Shown here: positions 17,088 through 25,790 of the stretch, piece by piece
Numbering within the stretch: the stretch's first letter is position 1
Layout: the number at the start of each line of letters is the position of its first letter
Notes under the pieces: model-generated
What the model saw: only the letters and a program-made list of their open reading frames with translations
Database searches by the model: none
Told to the model about the DNA's origin: nothing
NCBI GenBank assembly: GCA_021324465.1
Contig: JAJPJB010000085.1
Coordinates: 1-34,170, forward strand
From: Hyphomicrobiaceae bacterium
GTDB taxonomy: Bacteria; Pseudomonadota; Alphaproteobacteria; Rhizobiales; Xanthobacteraceae
Direction: 5' to 3'
DNA: 34,170 nt
Program-made: the position numbers and the translations under genes

Positions 17088-17994
17088 GCGTCCGAAAGGC
17101 GAAACACACTGCGGCTTTGTCGCGCTGATCGGTGCGCCAAATGCCGGCAAGTCGACGCTGATCAATGCGCTGGTCGGCACCAAAGTCTCGATTGTCACGC
17201 CCAAAGTGCAGACCACGCGCACACTCATTCGCGGCATCGCGGTGCATGGCCCGGCGCAGCTCATTTTTGTCGACACCCCGGGCATCTTCGCGCCGCGGCG
17301 CCGGCTCGATCGCGCCATGGTGCAAACGGCCTGGGGCTCGACCGCGGACGCCGATATCGTGGCGCTTCTGATCGATGCGCGAAGAGGGGTTTCGGACCAG
17401 GACGAGACGACGCTGCGCACGCTGGGCGACGTCCGGCCGGCGAAAGTGCTCGTGCTTAACAAAATCGACCTCGTCGACAAGCCGCTGCTGCTGACGCTCG
17501 CACAAAAGCTCAACGGGCGCACAGACTTTGCCGCGACCTTCATGATTTCGGCGCTCACCGGCGACGGCGTCGGCGACCTCAAGGCGTGGTTTGCCGCGCA
17601 TGTGCCGGCCGGACCCTGGCTCTATCCCGAGGATCAGATCTCCGACGCGCCGCTGCGTCAGCTCGCCGCGGAGATCACGCGGGAAAAACTGTATCTGCGG
17701 CTGCACCAGGAAGTGCCCTATCAGTCGACGGTCGAAACCGAGATCTGGAAGGAACTCAGGGACGGTTCGGTGCGCATCGAGCAGACGATCTATGTCGAGC
17801 GCGAGAGCCAGCGCAAAATCGTGCTCGGCAAGGCCGGTCAGACCATCAAAGCGATTGGCGCGGCGGCCCGCGCCGATATTGCCGCGGCGATCGAGCAGCC
17901 GGTGCATCTCTTCCTTCACGTCAAGGTGCGCGAAGGCTGGGGCGACGATCCGGAACGCTATCGCGAAATGGGCTTGGAATTTCCGAGGGAGTGA
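17080..17994 (+). CDS. era: Ribosome-assembly GTPase Era
   Basis: An essential GTPase that binds the 3' end of 16S rRNA during 30S maturation. The 304-residue protein carries G1 GAPNAGKST, the G2-region TTRT, G3 DTPG, G4 NKID and G5 SAL. The KH RNA-binding domain follows ([16 protein letters not shown]) with the C-terminal [12 protein letters not shown]. The open frame begins at 16981, but homology and the family start fit [18 protein letters not shown]. The overlap with rnc is the usual rnc-era coupling. Confidence 0.97.
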   Translation: MAERPKGETHCGFVALIGAPNAGKSTLINALVGTKVSIVTPKVQTTRTLIRGIAVHGPAQLIFVDTPGIFAPRRRLDRAMVQTAWGSTADADIVALLIDARRGVSDQDETTLRTLGDVRPAKVLVLNKIDLVDKPLLLTLAQKLNGRTDFAATFMISALTGDGVGDLKAWFAAHVPAGPWLYPEDQISDAPLRQLAAEITREKLYLRLHQEVPYQSTVETEIWKELRDGSVRIEQTIYVERESQRKIVLGKAGQTIKAIGAAARADIAAAIEQPVHLFLHVKVREGWGDDPERYREMGLEFPRE

Positions 17995-17995
17995 T

Positions 17996-18044
17996 CGTTG
18001 GCGAATAGCGAATAGAATAGTCCCCTGTTCGCCACTCGCCAACG
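17996..18044 (+). other. Imperfect hairpin between era and recO
   Basis: CGTTGGCGA (17996-18004) and TCGCCAACG (18036-18044) are perfect 9-bp arms, and inner GCGAA/TTCGC can extend the stem. The left arm contains two GCGAATA units. It begins 2 nt after the era stop. No T-run follows, so a processing or stabilising role is more likely than termination. It resembles the GCGAATAGCG-type intergenic repeats of Bradyrhizobium-like genomes. Confidence 0.5.
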
Positions 18045-18052
18045 GGTCCCAT

Positions 18053-18080
18053 CGAGCCAAAATATACGAGCCAAAATATA
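18053..18080. repeat. Exact 14-bp tandem duplication upstream of recO
   Basis: CGAGCCAAAATATA occurs at 18053-18066 and again, adjoining, at 18067-18080. The second copy ends 8 nt before the recO ATG, so it covers the ribosome-binding region, which is AT-rich and without a clear Shine-Dalgarno sequence. Confidence 0.75.
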
Positions 18081-18088
18081 TACGTCAG

Positions 18089-18814
18089 ATGGAATGGACC
18101 GACGACGGCATCGTGCTCGGCGTCAAGCGCCACGGCGAGAGCAGCGTGATTCTCGAATTGATGACGCATGATCACGGCCGGCATTTGGGCCTGGTGCGCG
18201 GCGGCACCAGCGCGCGCCAACGCGGCGTCCTGCAGCCGGGCAATGCCTTGCGCGCGACCTGGCGGGCCCGGCTCGACGAGCATCTGGGCAACTACACCGT
18301 CGAAGAGCTGAATCTGCGCGCGGCGGACTTCCTTGGCGCGGCGCATGCGGTGCACGGGGTGACGCATCTTGCCGCGCTATGCCGTCTCCTGGCCGAGCGC
18401 GAGCCGCATGCGGCGATCTATGAGGCGCTCGAAGCGATTCTCGACCATCTCAATGAGCCGCACCTCGCCGCGACCATGATCGCCCGTTTCGAGCTCGACC
18501 TGTTGGCCGAACTCGGCTTCGGCCTCGATCTGACGTCGTGCGCGGCAACCGGTGCCACCTCGGACCTGATCTATGTGTCGCCGCGATCGGGTCGCGCCGT
18601 CTCGCGCGAGGCCGGCGAACCCTATCGCGACCGGTTGTTGCGGTTACCGGCGTTTCTGCACGGCGAGACAGAACCGCAATCGCCACGCGATCTCGCCGAC
18701 GCTTTCGCGCTGACCGGGTTCTTCCTCGATCGCCACGCCTTCGCGCCGCGCGGCCTGGCCCTGCCGGAGGCGCGCGCGCATTTCGTCGCCGCGGTCTCGC
18801 GCGCATCTCAGTAA
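18089..18814 (+). CDS. recO: DNA repair protein RecO
   Basis: A RecFOR-pathway mediator that helps RecA load on SSB-coated DNA. The 241-residue protein starts [26 protein letters not shown] with the OB fold, followed by [11 protein letters not shown]. The helical C-terminal part contains [16 protein letters not shown]. The zinc-finger cysteines of some RecO proteins are mostly missing, only C151 (TSCAATG) being evident, which is common in alphaproteobacteria. The same frame is open to 17591 across era, but homology starts here. Expression is probably from the upstream lepB-rnc-era unit. Confidence 0.94.
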   Translation: MEWTDDGIVLGVKRHGESSVILELMTHDHGRHLGLVRGGTSARQRGVLQPGNALRATWRARLDEHLGNYTVEELNLRAADFLGAAHAVHGVTHLAALCRLLAEREPHAAIYEALEAILDHLNEPHLAATMIARFELDLLAELGFGLDLTSCAATGATSDLIYVSPRSGRAVSREAGEPYRDRLLRLPAFLHGETEPQSPRDLADAFALTGFFLDRHAFAPRGLALPEARAHFVAAVSRASQ

Positions 18815-18853
18815 TGGGTCGAACGCGCATGATCTGGGGCGCGCCCGCGCGAC

Positions 18854-18871
18854 GCGCCGCGGCCGCGGCGC
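18854..18871. repeat. Perfect 18-bp GC palindrome after recO
   Basis: GCGCCGCGGCCGCGGCGC is a fully self-complementary 18-mer 40 bp downstream of the recO stop. It could fold at the 3' end of the recO transcript, although without a loop the stem would open in the middle, and no T-run follows. Confidence 0.5.
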
Positions 18872-18884
18872 TGCGGCTTTGTAA

Positions 18885-18913
18885 GGAGCATGATCACTTG
18901 CGGATCATGCTCC
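18885..18913. terminator. GGAGCATGATC palindrome, possible bidirectional terminator
   Basis: GGAGCATGATC (18885-18895) and GATCATGCTCC (18903-18913) are perfect 11-bp arms around ACTTGCG. The element sits between the convergent recO and small secreted-protein genes. Elements with AGCATGATC arms are dispersed in Rhizobiales intergenic DNA; this appears to be a short form. There is no poly-T, so termination is inferred from position and stem strength. Confidence 0.6.
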
Positions 18914-18927
18914 GGTCAGCGTCGCGC

Positions 18928-19215
18928 TTACCAGTGGTGCCACCACCAATGTCGGTGCCAGCCCCACCACGGGCGATGCCAGCCCCAATAGGGCCCCGGG
19001 CCGTAATAACCATAGTAGCGAGGCGGTCCCCACCAGACATGTCGGCAGCCCCAGTAGCCGCAGACAATCGCGGCCTTCTGGACGAGACCGTCATTGGCGG
19101 TGGCCACGCCAAGCTGGGTCGGCGTTGCCGTCGTCATTGCAGCAGCTCCATCGGCCGATGCGCCGATCGAAAGCAGCGCCGCGACCGCGGCGGCCGCAAG
19201 CATGGTCTTACGCAT
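18928..19215 (-). CDS. Small secreted Trp/His/Gly-rich protein
   Basis: A 95-residue protein of no assigned family. Residues 1-26 are a clear signal peptide (MRKTMLAAAAVAALLS... ending near AAA). A short ordinary segment follows, then from C52 a tail of aromatic, Gly and His residues: I count 12 Trp and 6 His in residues 51-95, ending WWWHHW. Cys52 and Cys57 could form a disulfide. The start is well supported by GGAGGA six bases upstream on the minus strand; the frame continues to 19293 but that part lacks a signal sequence. Such tails occur in small periplasmic or surface proteins of Rhizobiales. Metal or cell-wall association is speculation. Confidence 0.75.
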   Translation of the reverse strand: MRKTMLAAAAVAALLSIGASADGAAAMTTATPTQLGVATANDGLVQKAAIVCGYWGCRHVWWGPPRYYGYYGPGPYWGWHRPWWGWHRHWWWHHW

Positions 19216-19539
19216 GCTAGTCCTCCGTAGTTTCCGGCGCGAACCGAGGCAAATGTGCGTCAATGCACACTGCATTTTAGCGCGTTTGTTCAACGCGCGA
19301 GATTAAGAATGTTTCATCATGCGGCCGTCTTTGTTCATCCGCGGTTCATTGACGCGGCGCAACGTGCGTCGACGCTGCGGCCGCCGTGCCGCGCCGACGG
19401 AGCACGCGAATTTTTCCGATCTGGGAATGCCGCATTGCGGCGCCTATTTTGCTAGTATTGCGGCTGATTCCAAACTTCGTATCCACGCGTGTCGCGGCCG
19501 GTTCCCGACGGCGCGATCAGAAGCTGGCTTGATGAGACC
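19216..19539. other. Divergent intergenic region between the small secreted protein gene and parC
   Basis: A 324-bp stretch without a convincing gene. It holds two hairpins on the side of the small gene: TGTGC/GCACA (19254-19269) and GCGCGTT/AACGCGC (19280-19298). Both would lie in the leader of the small gene if transcription starts beyond 19300. A GTG in frame with parC at 19489 would add 17 residues. I could not identify a convincing parC promoter. Confidence 0.5.
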
Positions 19540-21828
19540 ATGAACAAGAAAGTCGCACCCCTCGATCCGAGCGGCGTGCAGGAGATCGCACTGCGCGAAG
19601 CGCTCGAAGAGCGCTATCTCGCCTATGCGCTGTCGACCATCATGCACCGCGCGCTGCCCGATGCGCGCGACGGGCTCAAACCCGTGCACCGGCGCATCCT
19701 CTACGGCATGCGGCTGCTTCGGCTCGATCCCGGTGCCGCATTCAAGAAATCCGCCAAGATCGTCGGCGACGTCATGGGCAACTTTCACCCGCACGGCGAC
19801 CAGGCGATCTATGACGCGCTGGTCCGTCTCGCGCAGGATTTCTCCTCGCGCTATCCGCTGGTCGACGGTCAGGGCAATTTTGGCAATATCGACGGCGATA
19901 ATGCCGCGGCTTACCGCTATACGGAAGCGCGCCTGACCGATGTCGCCGCGCTCCTGCTCGAAGGCATCGACGAAGATGCCGTCGACTTCCGGCCCAATTA
20001 CGACGGCCTCTCGCAGGAGCCGGTGGTGCTGCCGGCGGCCTTTCCGAACCTTCTGGCTAACGGCGCGCAAGGCATCGCCGTCGGCATGGCGACCTCCATC
20101 CCGCCACACAATGTGGCGGAGTTGTGCGACGCTGCGCTTTATCTGATCGAGCAGCCGAATGCGCGCACCAAGACGCTGTTGAAATACGTGCCCGGGCCGG
20201 ATTTTCCGACCGGCGGTGTGATCGTCGAGCCGCCCGAAGCCATTGCCGAAGCCTATGCAAGCGGCCGCGGCTCGTTCCGCCTGCGCGCGCGCTGGAAGAC
20301 CGAAGAAACCGGACGCGGCACCTACCAGATCGTGGTCACAGAGATTCCCTGGCAGGTGCAGAAGATGCGGCTGGTCGAGCGCATCGCCGAGTTGATGGCG
20401 GAAAAGAAGCTGCCGCTGCTTGCCGATATGCGCGATGAATCCGCCGAGGACGTGCGCATCGTGCTCGAGCCGCGCTCGCGCTCGGTCGATCCTGCTCTCC
20501 TGATGGAGAGCCTGTTCAAGCTCACCGAGCTCGAGACCCGCGTGCCCCTGAACATGAATGTGCTGGTGCGCGGACGCATTCCGAAAGTCGTCGGGCTCGC
20601 CGAGGCGCTGACCGAATGGCTCGCACATCGTCGCGAGGTGCTGCTGCGCCGCTCGCGCCATCGCCTGGCGCAGATCGAGCATCGGCTCGAAGTGCTCGGC
20701 GGCTATCTCGTCGCCTATCTCAATCTCGACAAGGTCATCAAGATCATCCGCAAGGAAGATGAGCCGAAGCCGGTGCTGATGAAGACGTTCAAACTGTCCG
20801 ACGTCCAGGCGGATGCCATCCTCAATATGCGGCTGCGCAATTTGCGCCGACTGGAAGAGATGGAGATCCGCCAAGAGGACAAGGACCTGCGCATCGAGAA
20901 GAAATCGCTTGAGGACCTGTTGCGCTCCGAGAAACAGCAGTGGCGGAAAATCGCCGAGCAGGTGCGCGAGGTGCGCGAGAAGTACGGGCCGAAAACACCG
21001 CTCGGCAAGCGCCGCACCGGCTTTGCACAGGCGCCGGCGCATGACGAGGCGGCGATCGAACAGGCGCTGGTCGAGCGCGAGCCGATCACCGTCGTGGTCT
21101 CCGAGAAAGGCTGGATTCGTGCGCTGCGCGGCCAGGTTGCCGACCTGTCCGGCTTGGCTTTCAAGGCCGACGACGGGCTGAAGCTTGCTTTCTTCGCCGA
21201 GACCACGTCGAAGCTTCTCCTCTTCGCCACCAATGGCCGTTTCTACACGATCGACGCTTCAAAGCTTCCGGGCGGCCGCGGCCATGGCGAGCCGGTTCGA
21301 TTGTTCATCGAACTTGAACAGGAGGCCGACATCGTCAGCGTGTTCCGCTATCAGGGCGGCCGCAAGCTTCTCGTCGCGAGCAAACTGGGCAACGGCTTCA
21401 TCGTGCCGGAAGACGAGTGCCTCGCCAACACGCGCAAGGGCAAGCAGGTGCTCAACGTCAGGCCGCCGGATGAAGCGCGGGCCGTGACGCCGCTCGAAGG
21501 CGAATTCATCGCCAGCATCGGCGAGAACCGCAAGATGGTGATCTTCGCCCGAGATCAGGTGCCGGAAATGAATCGTGGCCGAGGCGTGCGCCTGCAGCGC
21601 TACAAGGACGGCGGCCTATCGGATATCAAGACATTCGAGGTGGAAAAGGGCCTGACCTGGACCGATTCCGCCGGCCGCGTCTTCACACTCTCGCTCAAGG
21701 AGCTGTCCGACTGGCGCGGCAGCCGCGCCGATGCCGGCCGGCTTGCGCCAAAGGGCTTTCCGAAGAGCAACAAATTCGATGCGGGCGCGACCCGTGTCGG
21801 AAACGGCAAAGAGGCGCAGGAGGATTAG
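19540..21828 (+). CDS. parC: DNA topoisomerase IV subunit A
   Basis: The DNA-cleaving subunit that decatenates daughter chromosomes together with ParE. The 762-residue protein shows the GyrA/ParC core: [56 protein letters not shown], and [12 protein letters not shown] with the catalytic Tyr127 preceded by Arg126. [15 protein letters not shown] marks the end of the breakage region, and a degenerate C-terminal beta-pinwheel with [14 protein letters not shown] follows. It lacks the GyrA-type QRGGKG box, which favours ParC. The residue equivalent to E. coli Ser80 is Gln88. The start at this ATG fits relatives; GTG 19489 is possible. Confidence 0.95.
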   Translation: MNKKVAPLDPSGVQEIALREALEERYLAYALSTIMHRALPDARDGLKPVHRRILYGMRLLRLDPGAAFKKSAKIVGDVMGNFHPHGDQAIYDALVRLAQDFSSRYPLVDGQGNFGNIDGDNAAAYRYTEARLTDVAALLLEGIDEDAVDFRPNYDGLSQEPVVLPAAFPNLLANGAQGIAVGMATSIPPHNVAELCDAALYLIEQPNARTKTLLKYVPGPDFPTGGVIVEPPEAIAEAYASGRGSFRLRARWKTEETGRGTYQIVVTEIPWQVQKMRLVERIAELMAEKKLPLLADMRDESAEDVRIVLEPRSRSVDPALLMESLFKLTELETRVPLNMNVLVRGRIPKVVGLAEALTEWLAHRREVLLRRSRHRLAQIEHRLEVLGGYLVAYLNLDKVIKIIRKEDEPKPVLMKTFKLSDVQADAILNMRLRNLRRLEEMEIRQEDKDLRIEKKSLEDLLRSEKQQWRKIAEQVREVREKYGPKTPLGKRRTGFAQAPAHDEAAIEQALVEREPITVVVSEKGWIRALRGQVADLSGLAFKADDGLKLAFFAETTSKLLLFATNGRFYTIDASKLPGGRGHGEPVRLFIELEQEADIVSVFRYQGGRKLLVASKLGNGFIVPEDECLANTRKGKQVLNVRPPDEARAVTPLEGEFIASIGENRKMVIFARDQVPEMNRGRGVRLQRYKDGGLSDIKTFEVEKGLTWTDSAGRVFTLSLKELSDWRGSRADAGRLAPKGFPKSNKFDAGATRVGNGKEAQED

Positions 21829-21992
21829 GACTTGCCGCCATTGCGATAAGCAACACAGCGAATCCACGAGTGAGCGGCGTACCGGCGCACGACGTGCCAA
21901 AACTGCTGGTCCCCGGAAACAGTGCGCAGGCTGCTCGCCGCCGGTCGGGGGCTTGCCGGCTGCCGCGCTGCGGCATCCGGCCGGAAGACCGG

Positions 21993-21998
21993 TATAAT
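21993..21998 (+). promoter_or_regulatory. Candidate -10 box for the adenylate cyclase gene
   Basis: TATAAT matches the consensus exactly in an otherwise GC-rich region, about 117 bp before the chosen ATG. No good -35 hexamer is found at 16-18 bp upstream. The inverted repeat CCGGCCGG...CCGG directly precedes it, so an activator may be needed. Confidence 0.35.
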
Positions 21999-22037
21999 CG
22001 CTAAGCGAAGGGGTAAGGTGTCAGCGTCGGCTGGCGG

Positions 22038-22051
22038 CGGGAATTTTCCCG
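22038..22051. promoter_or_regulatory. Palindrome CGGGAATTTTCCCG upstream of the cyclase gene
   Basis: Perfect 6-bp arms CGGGAA/TTCCCG around a TT centre, 40 bp downstream of the TATAAT and 64 bp before the ATG. Its position is suitable for a repressor site or a leader hairpin. It does not match FNR/FixK or CRP half-sites. Confidence 0.35.
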
Positions 22052-22114
22052 TCGGCGGTCGATCACCGCATGTGTGAGAGTGGCAGGGTTGGTCTACCAA
22101 AGCGCGGCGGCCGA

Positions 22115-23812
22115 ATGAGCACGCATACCGGCAGTTTGCTAGATACGCGATCGCAATGGCGGACGTGGCTGCGGCTTTCCAGCGCGCTCACCATGCTGAG
22201 CTTTGTGATCTGCCATCTGACGTCGCATTGCTTCTTGCTGATTTCACTCGAATGGGCCGAGGCCGCACGCAAGCTCCTGATGTATCCATGGCAGGGCCTA
22301 AGCGGCACGACCGTCTTGTTTGCGGCATTCCTGATCCACTACGGTAACGCGCTGTGGTCGATCTATGTGCGCCGCTCCCTGCGCTTGTCGCGATGGGAGT
22401 TGGCCCAGCTCGCGCTGGGCCTGAGCATTCCCGTATTGCTGACGTCGCATGCCGTCTCCACGCGCGTTGCCGAGCATTTGCTCGACGTGACCACGTATTA
22501 CAACACGGTTTTCATCGCGCAGTGGCTGGTCTTTCCATGGCTCGGCGCGGTGCAGATGCTTCTAGTCGTTGCGATATGGGCGCATGCATGCATCGGCATC
22601 CATTACTGGCTGCGCACCAAGGCATGGTACGGCCGATACCAGCCTTTGTTTTTCAGTTACGCATTATTGCTTCCGGCGCTGGCGCTCGCCGGCTATGTGA
22701 CCGGCGGCAACGAAGTCTTACGCCAAGCCGCCAAAGATCCGGACTTCGTCTCCTCCTCGTTGGCGGATGCCAATGTCACCGACGAGACGCAGGCCGAGGC
22801 CGGTCGAATGGTGGAGATCGGCTGGGCGATCACCATCCTGCTGCCGCTGGTGCCGTTCGCCGGGCGCGGCATCCGCGCCTGGTATTATCGGGCGCAGCGG
22901 CCGCCGGTGCTGTCGCACGCCAATGGCCGAAGCGTCCCGATCCTGCCGGGCGCGACCGTATTGGAGACGCTGCGCGCCAATGGCATCGCGCATGCTTCGG
23001 TCTGTGGCGGCCGGGCGCGTTGCACCACCTGCCGCATCATGGTCACCGAGGGGCTCGACACGCTGCCGCCGCCCTCGGCGCTCGAGGCCAAGGCGCTGGC
23101 GCGCATCGGCGCTGCTCGCGGCACGCGCCTTGCGTGCCAGATCCGGCCCAACGCCGATATAGCGGTCATGCCGCTGCTTGCCGCCGATGCCAGCGCAGCC
23201 GACGGCGCGGTGCGCGGCGGACTCGAAGGCAGCGAGCGGCTGATCACGGTCGTCTTTGTCGATATGCGCGGCTCGACCACATTGGGCGAAGCGCGGCTGC
23301 CCTATGACGTGCTGTTCATTCTTAATCAGTTTTTCGGCGAAATGACCAAGGCGCTTACCGAGACCAATGGCCACTATTCGCAGTTCACCGGCGACGGCCT
23401 GATGGCGCTCTACGGCCTGCATGCCGACGATCCGAAGACCGGCGCGGCGGAGGCGCTGCGCGGCGCGCGCGCCATGCTGACGCGCCTCGACGCCCTGAAC
23501 AAGCAGCTGCGCGCCGATCTACGCGAGCCGCTGCGCATCGGCATCGGCATTCACTATAGCGAGGCTATTGTCGGCGCAATGGGCCCGCCGCGCTCGCGCA
23601 TCATCACCGCGATCGGCGACACGGTGAACACCTGCGCGCGGCTGGAAAGCCTGAGCAAGGAATACGGCTGCGTGGTGATCTTATCGCGCCAGGCGGCCGA
23701 AGCGGCCGGCGTTGATCTTGCCGATCACGAGCTGCACGAGGCGCCGGTCAAGGGCCGCAAGGAGCCGGTGCAGTTCTATGCGCTCAAGACGCTGGCCGAG
23801 TTGCCGGGCTGA
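22115..23812 (+). CDS. cyaC: Membrane adenylate cyclase with haem-anchor-like and [2Fe-2S] domains (CyaC type)
   Basis: A 565-residue class III nucleotide cyclase predicted to make cAMP in response to membrane redox state. Residues about 20-255 form six membrane segments with histidines H34, H38, H75, H112, H158 and H163. These recall the tetra-His signature of dihaem succinate-quinone oxidoreductase anchors. A plant-type ferredoxin domain follows with C297, C303, C306 and C341 (CGGRARCTTC, spacing 5-2-34). The cyclase domain starts about residue 375 with metal-binding D383 (FVDMRGST) and D427 (FTGDG), and AIGDTVNTCARLE with N505. The same architecture is described for S. meliloti CyaC, a quinone-responsive dihaem cyclase. 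Redox sensing here is inferred from that homology. It appears monocistronic. Confidence 0.88.
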   Translation: MSTHTGSLLDTRSQWRTWLRLSSALTMLSFVICHLTSHCFLLISLEWAEAARKLLMYPWQGLSGTTVLFAAFLIHYGNALWSIYVRRSLRLSRWELAQLALGLSIPVLLTSHAVSTRVAEHLLDVTTYYNTVFIAQWLVFPWLGAVQMLLVVAIWAHACIGIHYWLRTKAWYGRYQPLFFSYALLLPALALAGYVTGGNEVLRQAAKDPDFVSSSLADANVTDETQAEAGRMVEIGWAITILLPLVPFAGRGIRAWYYRAQRPPVLSHANGRSVPILPGATVLETLRANGIAHASVCGGRARCTTCRIMVTEGLDTLPPPSALEAKALARIGAARGTRLACQIRPNADIAVMPLLAADASAADGAVRGGLEGSERLITVVFVDMRGSTTLGEARLPYDVLFILNQFFGEMTKALTETNGHYSQFTGDGLMALYGLHADDPKTGAAEALRGARAMLTRLDALNKQLRADLREPLRIGIGIHYSEAIVGAMGPPRSRIITAIGDTVNTCARLESLSKEYGCVVILSRQAAEAAGVDLADHELHEAPVKGRKEPVQFYALKTLAELPG

Positions 23813-23817
23813 CGCAC

Positions 23818-24231
23818 TCACGGCACCGCGATGTGCCACACGCTGTTGACGCCGTCGCCGGTGGTGTCGCCGGGCTTGGTGTCCTTGCTCCAGGTATAGA
23901 GCGGCTTGTCCTTGTAGGCCCATTGCTTGCGGCCGTCGTCGCGCGTGATCAGTGAAAACGCGCCGGAGGGCGAGGCGTCGACAGTGGCGATCAGCGGCAG
24001 CCAGAGATTGGCACATTGACCGTTGCAGTTCGATTTGCCTTTGCTGTCGCGGTCGAACGTGTAGAGCGTCATGCCGTCGCTGTCGACCAGCGCTTTGCCC
24101 TTCGGCGTGTCGGCCGTGCCCGGCGCCGACGACTGCGCCAACGCAGCGGCTACACCGCCAATGAGACCGGCCAACATCAGGGCAGCAAAAGCTGCCGCGC
24201 CAACGAGCTTTGGCATGATTTGTTCTCGCAT
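23818..24231 (-). CDS. COG4315-type secreted protein with YxFxxD repeats
   Basis: A 137-residue exported protein of the family often called predicted lipoproteins with conserved Yx(F/W/Y)xxD motifs. A signal peptide spans about residues 6-33 and has no lipobox cysteine, so it is probably soluble in the periplasm. The paired motifs LYTFDRD and LYTWSKD, the CNGQCANLW segment with Cys69/Cys73, and the ending GVNSVWHIAVP are characteristic. Function of the family is not established. Its ATG is 4 nt after the bpt stop, so the two are probably translated from one message; an internal ATG at 24216 is an alternative start. Confidence 0.82.
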   Translation of the reverse strand: MREQIMPKLVGAAAFAALMLAGLIGGVAAALAQSSAPGTADTPKGKALVDSDGMTLYTFDRDSKGKSNCNGQCANLWLPLIATVDASPSGAFSLITRDDGRKQWAYKDKPLYTWSKDTKPGDTTGDGVNSVWHIAVP

Positions 24232-24235
24232 GCTT

Positions 24236-24982
24236 TTAATCGACGCGGGTCCAGCCGTCCGGCATCAGCCGCTCCTGCGGCCGGAAGCGGCTCTTGTAAT
24301 CCATCTTGCGTGAGCCACGCACCCAATATCCGAGATAGACGTAAGAAAGTCCCATGCGCTGCGCGCGGCCGATATGATCAAGCACCATGAATGTGCCGAG
24401 CGAACGTGACGATTCGTCCGGCTCGAAGAACGAATAGACCATGGACAGCCCATCGCCAAGCACGTCGGTGAGCGCGATGGCGAGCAACTCGCCGCTGCCG
24501 CGATGCGAGACGGCATTCTCGCTGGCGCGGCGCCGGTACTCGATGATGCGCGTCTCGATGTGACTGTCCTCGACCATCATCGCGTAATCGAGCACGGTCA
24601 TATCGGCCATGCCGCCGTCGCGGTGGCGCGAATCCAGGTAGGCACGGAAGATTGAATATTGCTCCGATGTCGGCACCGCGATCCGCATCTCGCTGGCAAT
24701 GTCGGCATTGCGGCGCAGGATCCGGCGCATGCTCGCCGTCGGGCGAAAGTCCTTGGCGATCACACGGACCGAAACGCAGGCGCGGCAGCCCTCGCAGGCC
24801 GGGCGATAGGCGATCGATTGGCTGCGGCGGAAGCCGCCCTGGGTGAGGATATTGTTGAGCTCGGGCGCGCGCTCGCCGACCAGATGCGTAAAGACCTTCC
24901 GCTCCTCCTTGCCGGCGAGGTAAGGGCACGGCGAAGGTGCCGTGAGATAGAATTGCGGTGTATCGCGCGAATGTTGCGTCAC
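24236..24982 (-). CDS. bpt: Aspartate/glutamate leucyltransferase
   Basis: Transfers Leu from Leu-tRNA to proteins with N-terminal Asp or Glu, marking them for ClpS/ClpAP degradation (N-end rule). The 248-residue product matches Bpt from [22 protein letters not shown] onward. It contains [42 protein letters not shown] and the acyltransferase-type [21 protein letters not shown]. The start is GTG and no strong Shine-Dalgarno sequence is visible. It heads a two-gene operon with the COG4315 gene. Confidence 0.95.
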   Translation of the reverse strand: MTQHSRDTPQFYLTAPSPCPYLAGKEERKVFTHLVGERAPELNNILTQGGFRRSQSIAYRPACEGCRACVSVRVIAKDFRPTASMRRILRRNADIASEMRIAVPTSEQYSIFRAYLDSRHRDGGMADMTVLDYAMMVEDSHIETRIIEYRRRASENAVSHRGSGELLAIALTDVLGDGLSMVYSFFEPDESSRSLGTFMVLDHIGRAQRMGLSYVYLGYWVRGSRKMDYKSRFRPQERLMPDGWTRVD

Positions 24983-25106
24983 GGATGGCTATGACAGACG
25001 TTACGGCATTTCGCTTGCGGCCCGAGGCCGACTCCGGCGGTGCCCAAGGATCGCGCGAGAGCCCGCCAAGGTCAAAGGCCAAATTCGGCGGCGACTGTCA
25101 TGCGCC

Positions 25107-25670
25107 TCAGTGGGCAAAGCGGGCCCGCAGCAAAGCGGCGCGGCTCGCATTATTAATGAGCACGGTACCGACCAGGAAATCGTGCAACAGCCGCCCGCGC
25201 GGATTGAAGAAGCCGACCACGAGGATCAGCGGCGACAACACGCTGACGCTGATCCAGTAAACCACCGCGTGCACCGCGCCGAGCACGAAATAGGCGGGAG
25301 CGCCGTACCAGGTGCGCATCTCGATCTCCATCGCGCGCATGCCCATGGTTGCCGAAGCCGGGCTGCCGAGCGTCAGGCCGTAATAGAACAGCGCCCAGAT
25401 GACCGAGAGCGGCGACATCAGCCCGTACAGCGCCCAGCCCAGGCCGAGCGTGACAATCCCGAACACGAAAATGAACATCCAGACCACAATCAGCGGTATG
25501 GCTATAAGGACGACATCGATGACAAAGGCGACGACACGGCGGGCGAGCACCCCCTCGAACAGTTCCGGGTTGGCCACCGGGTCATAGGCGTGCGGCTTGA
25601 CATCGAAGTCGATGCCGATCCGTCCGGGACCAGATCCCGGGGCCGTTCCAGAGGATCCAGCGTCTGTCAT
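25107..25670 (-). CDS. RDD family membrane protein
   Basis: A 187-residue integral membrane protein of unknown function. Hydrophobic segments are visible at about 45-70, 78-100 and 128-155. The family name motif appears as LARRVVAFVIDVVLI at the start of TM1. TMGMRAMEIEM and the C-terminal FFNPRGRLLHDFLVGTVLI are typical. The start MTDAGSSG was chosen over the frame's beginning at 25736 because the added part has no homology-like features; AGGTTGACC precedes this ATG. RDD proteins have been proposed to act in transport or ion exchange, but no role is shown here. Confidence 0.88.
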   Translation of the reverse strand: MTDAGSSGTAPGSGPGRIGIDFDVKPHAYDPVANPELFEGVLARRVVAFVIDVVLIAIPLIVVWMFIFVFGIVTLGLGWALYGLMSPLSVIWALFYYGLTLGSPASATMGMRAMEIEMRTWYGAPAYFVLGAVHAVVYWISVSVLSPLILVVGFFNPRGRLLHDFLVGTVLINNASRAALLRARFAH

Positions 25671-25699
25671 GGTCAACCTGGCTCTATTCGACCGAGCTA

Positions 25700-25705
25700 T
25701 ATAAT
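25700..25705 (+). promoter_or_regulatory. Candidate -10 box for ilvA
   Basis: TATAAT lies in the 120-bp divergent space between the RDD gene and ilvA, 85 bp before the ilvA GTG. The overlapping TATATAAT also reads as TATATA on the other strand, so it could serve either gene. No clear -35 was found. Confidence 0.3.
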
Positions 25706-25790
25706 GCCGCCGCAGATGGCGAAAAGAAACCGCCAAAGCAAGGCGGGCGATAGTCTACAAGGGGCCTAACCGGTTCCGGAGAATTACGCT

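Larger units (their letters stand above)
21829..22114. other. Intergenic region between parC and the adenylate cyclase gene
   Basis: No gene is evident in these 286 bp. A perfect TATAAT sits at 21993-21998 and a perfect palindrome at 22038-22051. An in-frame ATG at 22070 could extend the cyclase by 15 residues. Confidence 0.5.

Noticed and set aside
19444-21042. 532-residue minus-strand open frame opposite parC
   Set aside because: Antisense shadow of parC without domain signatures or a ribosome-binding site.
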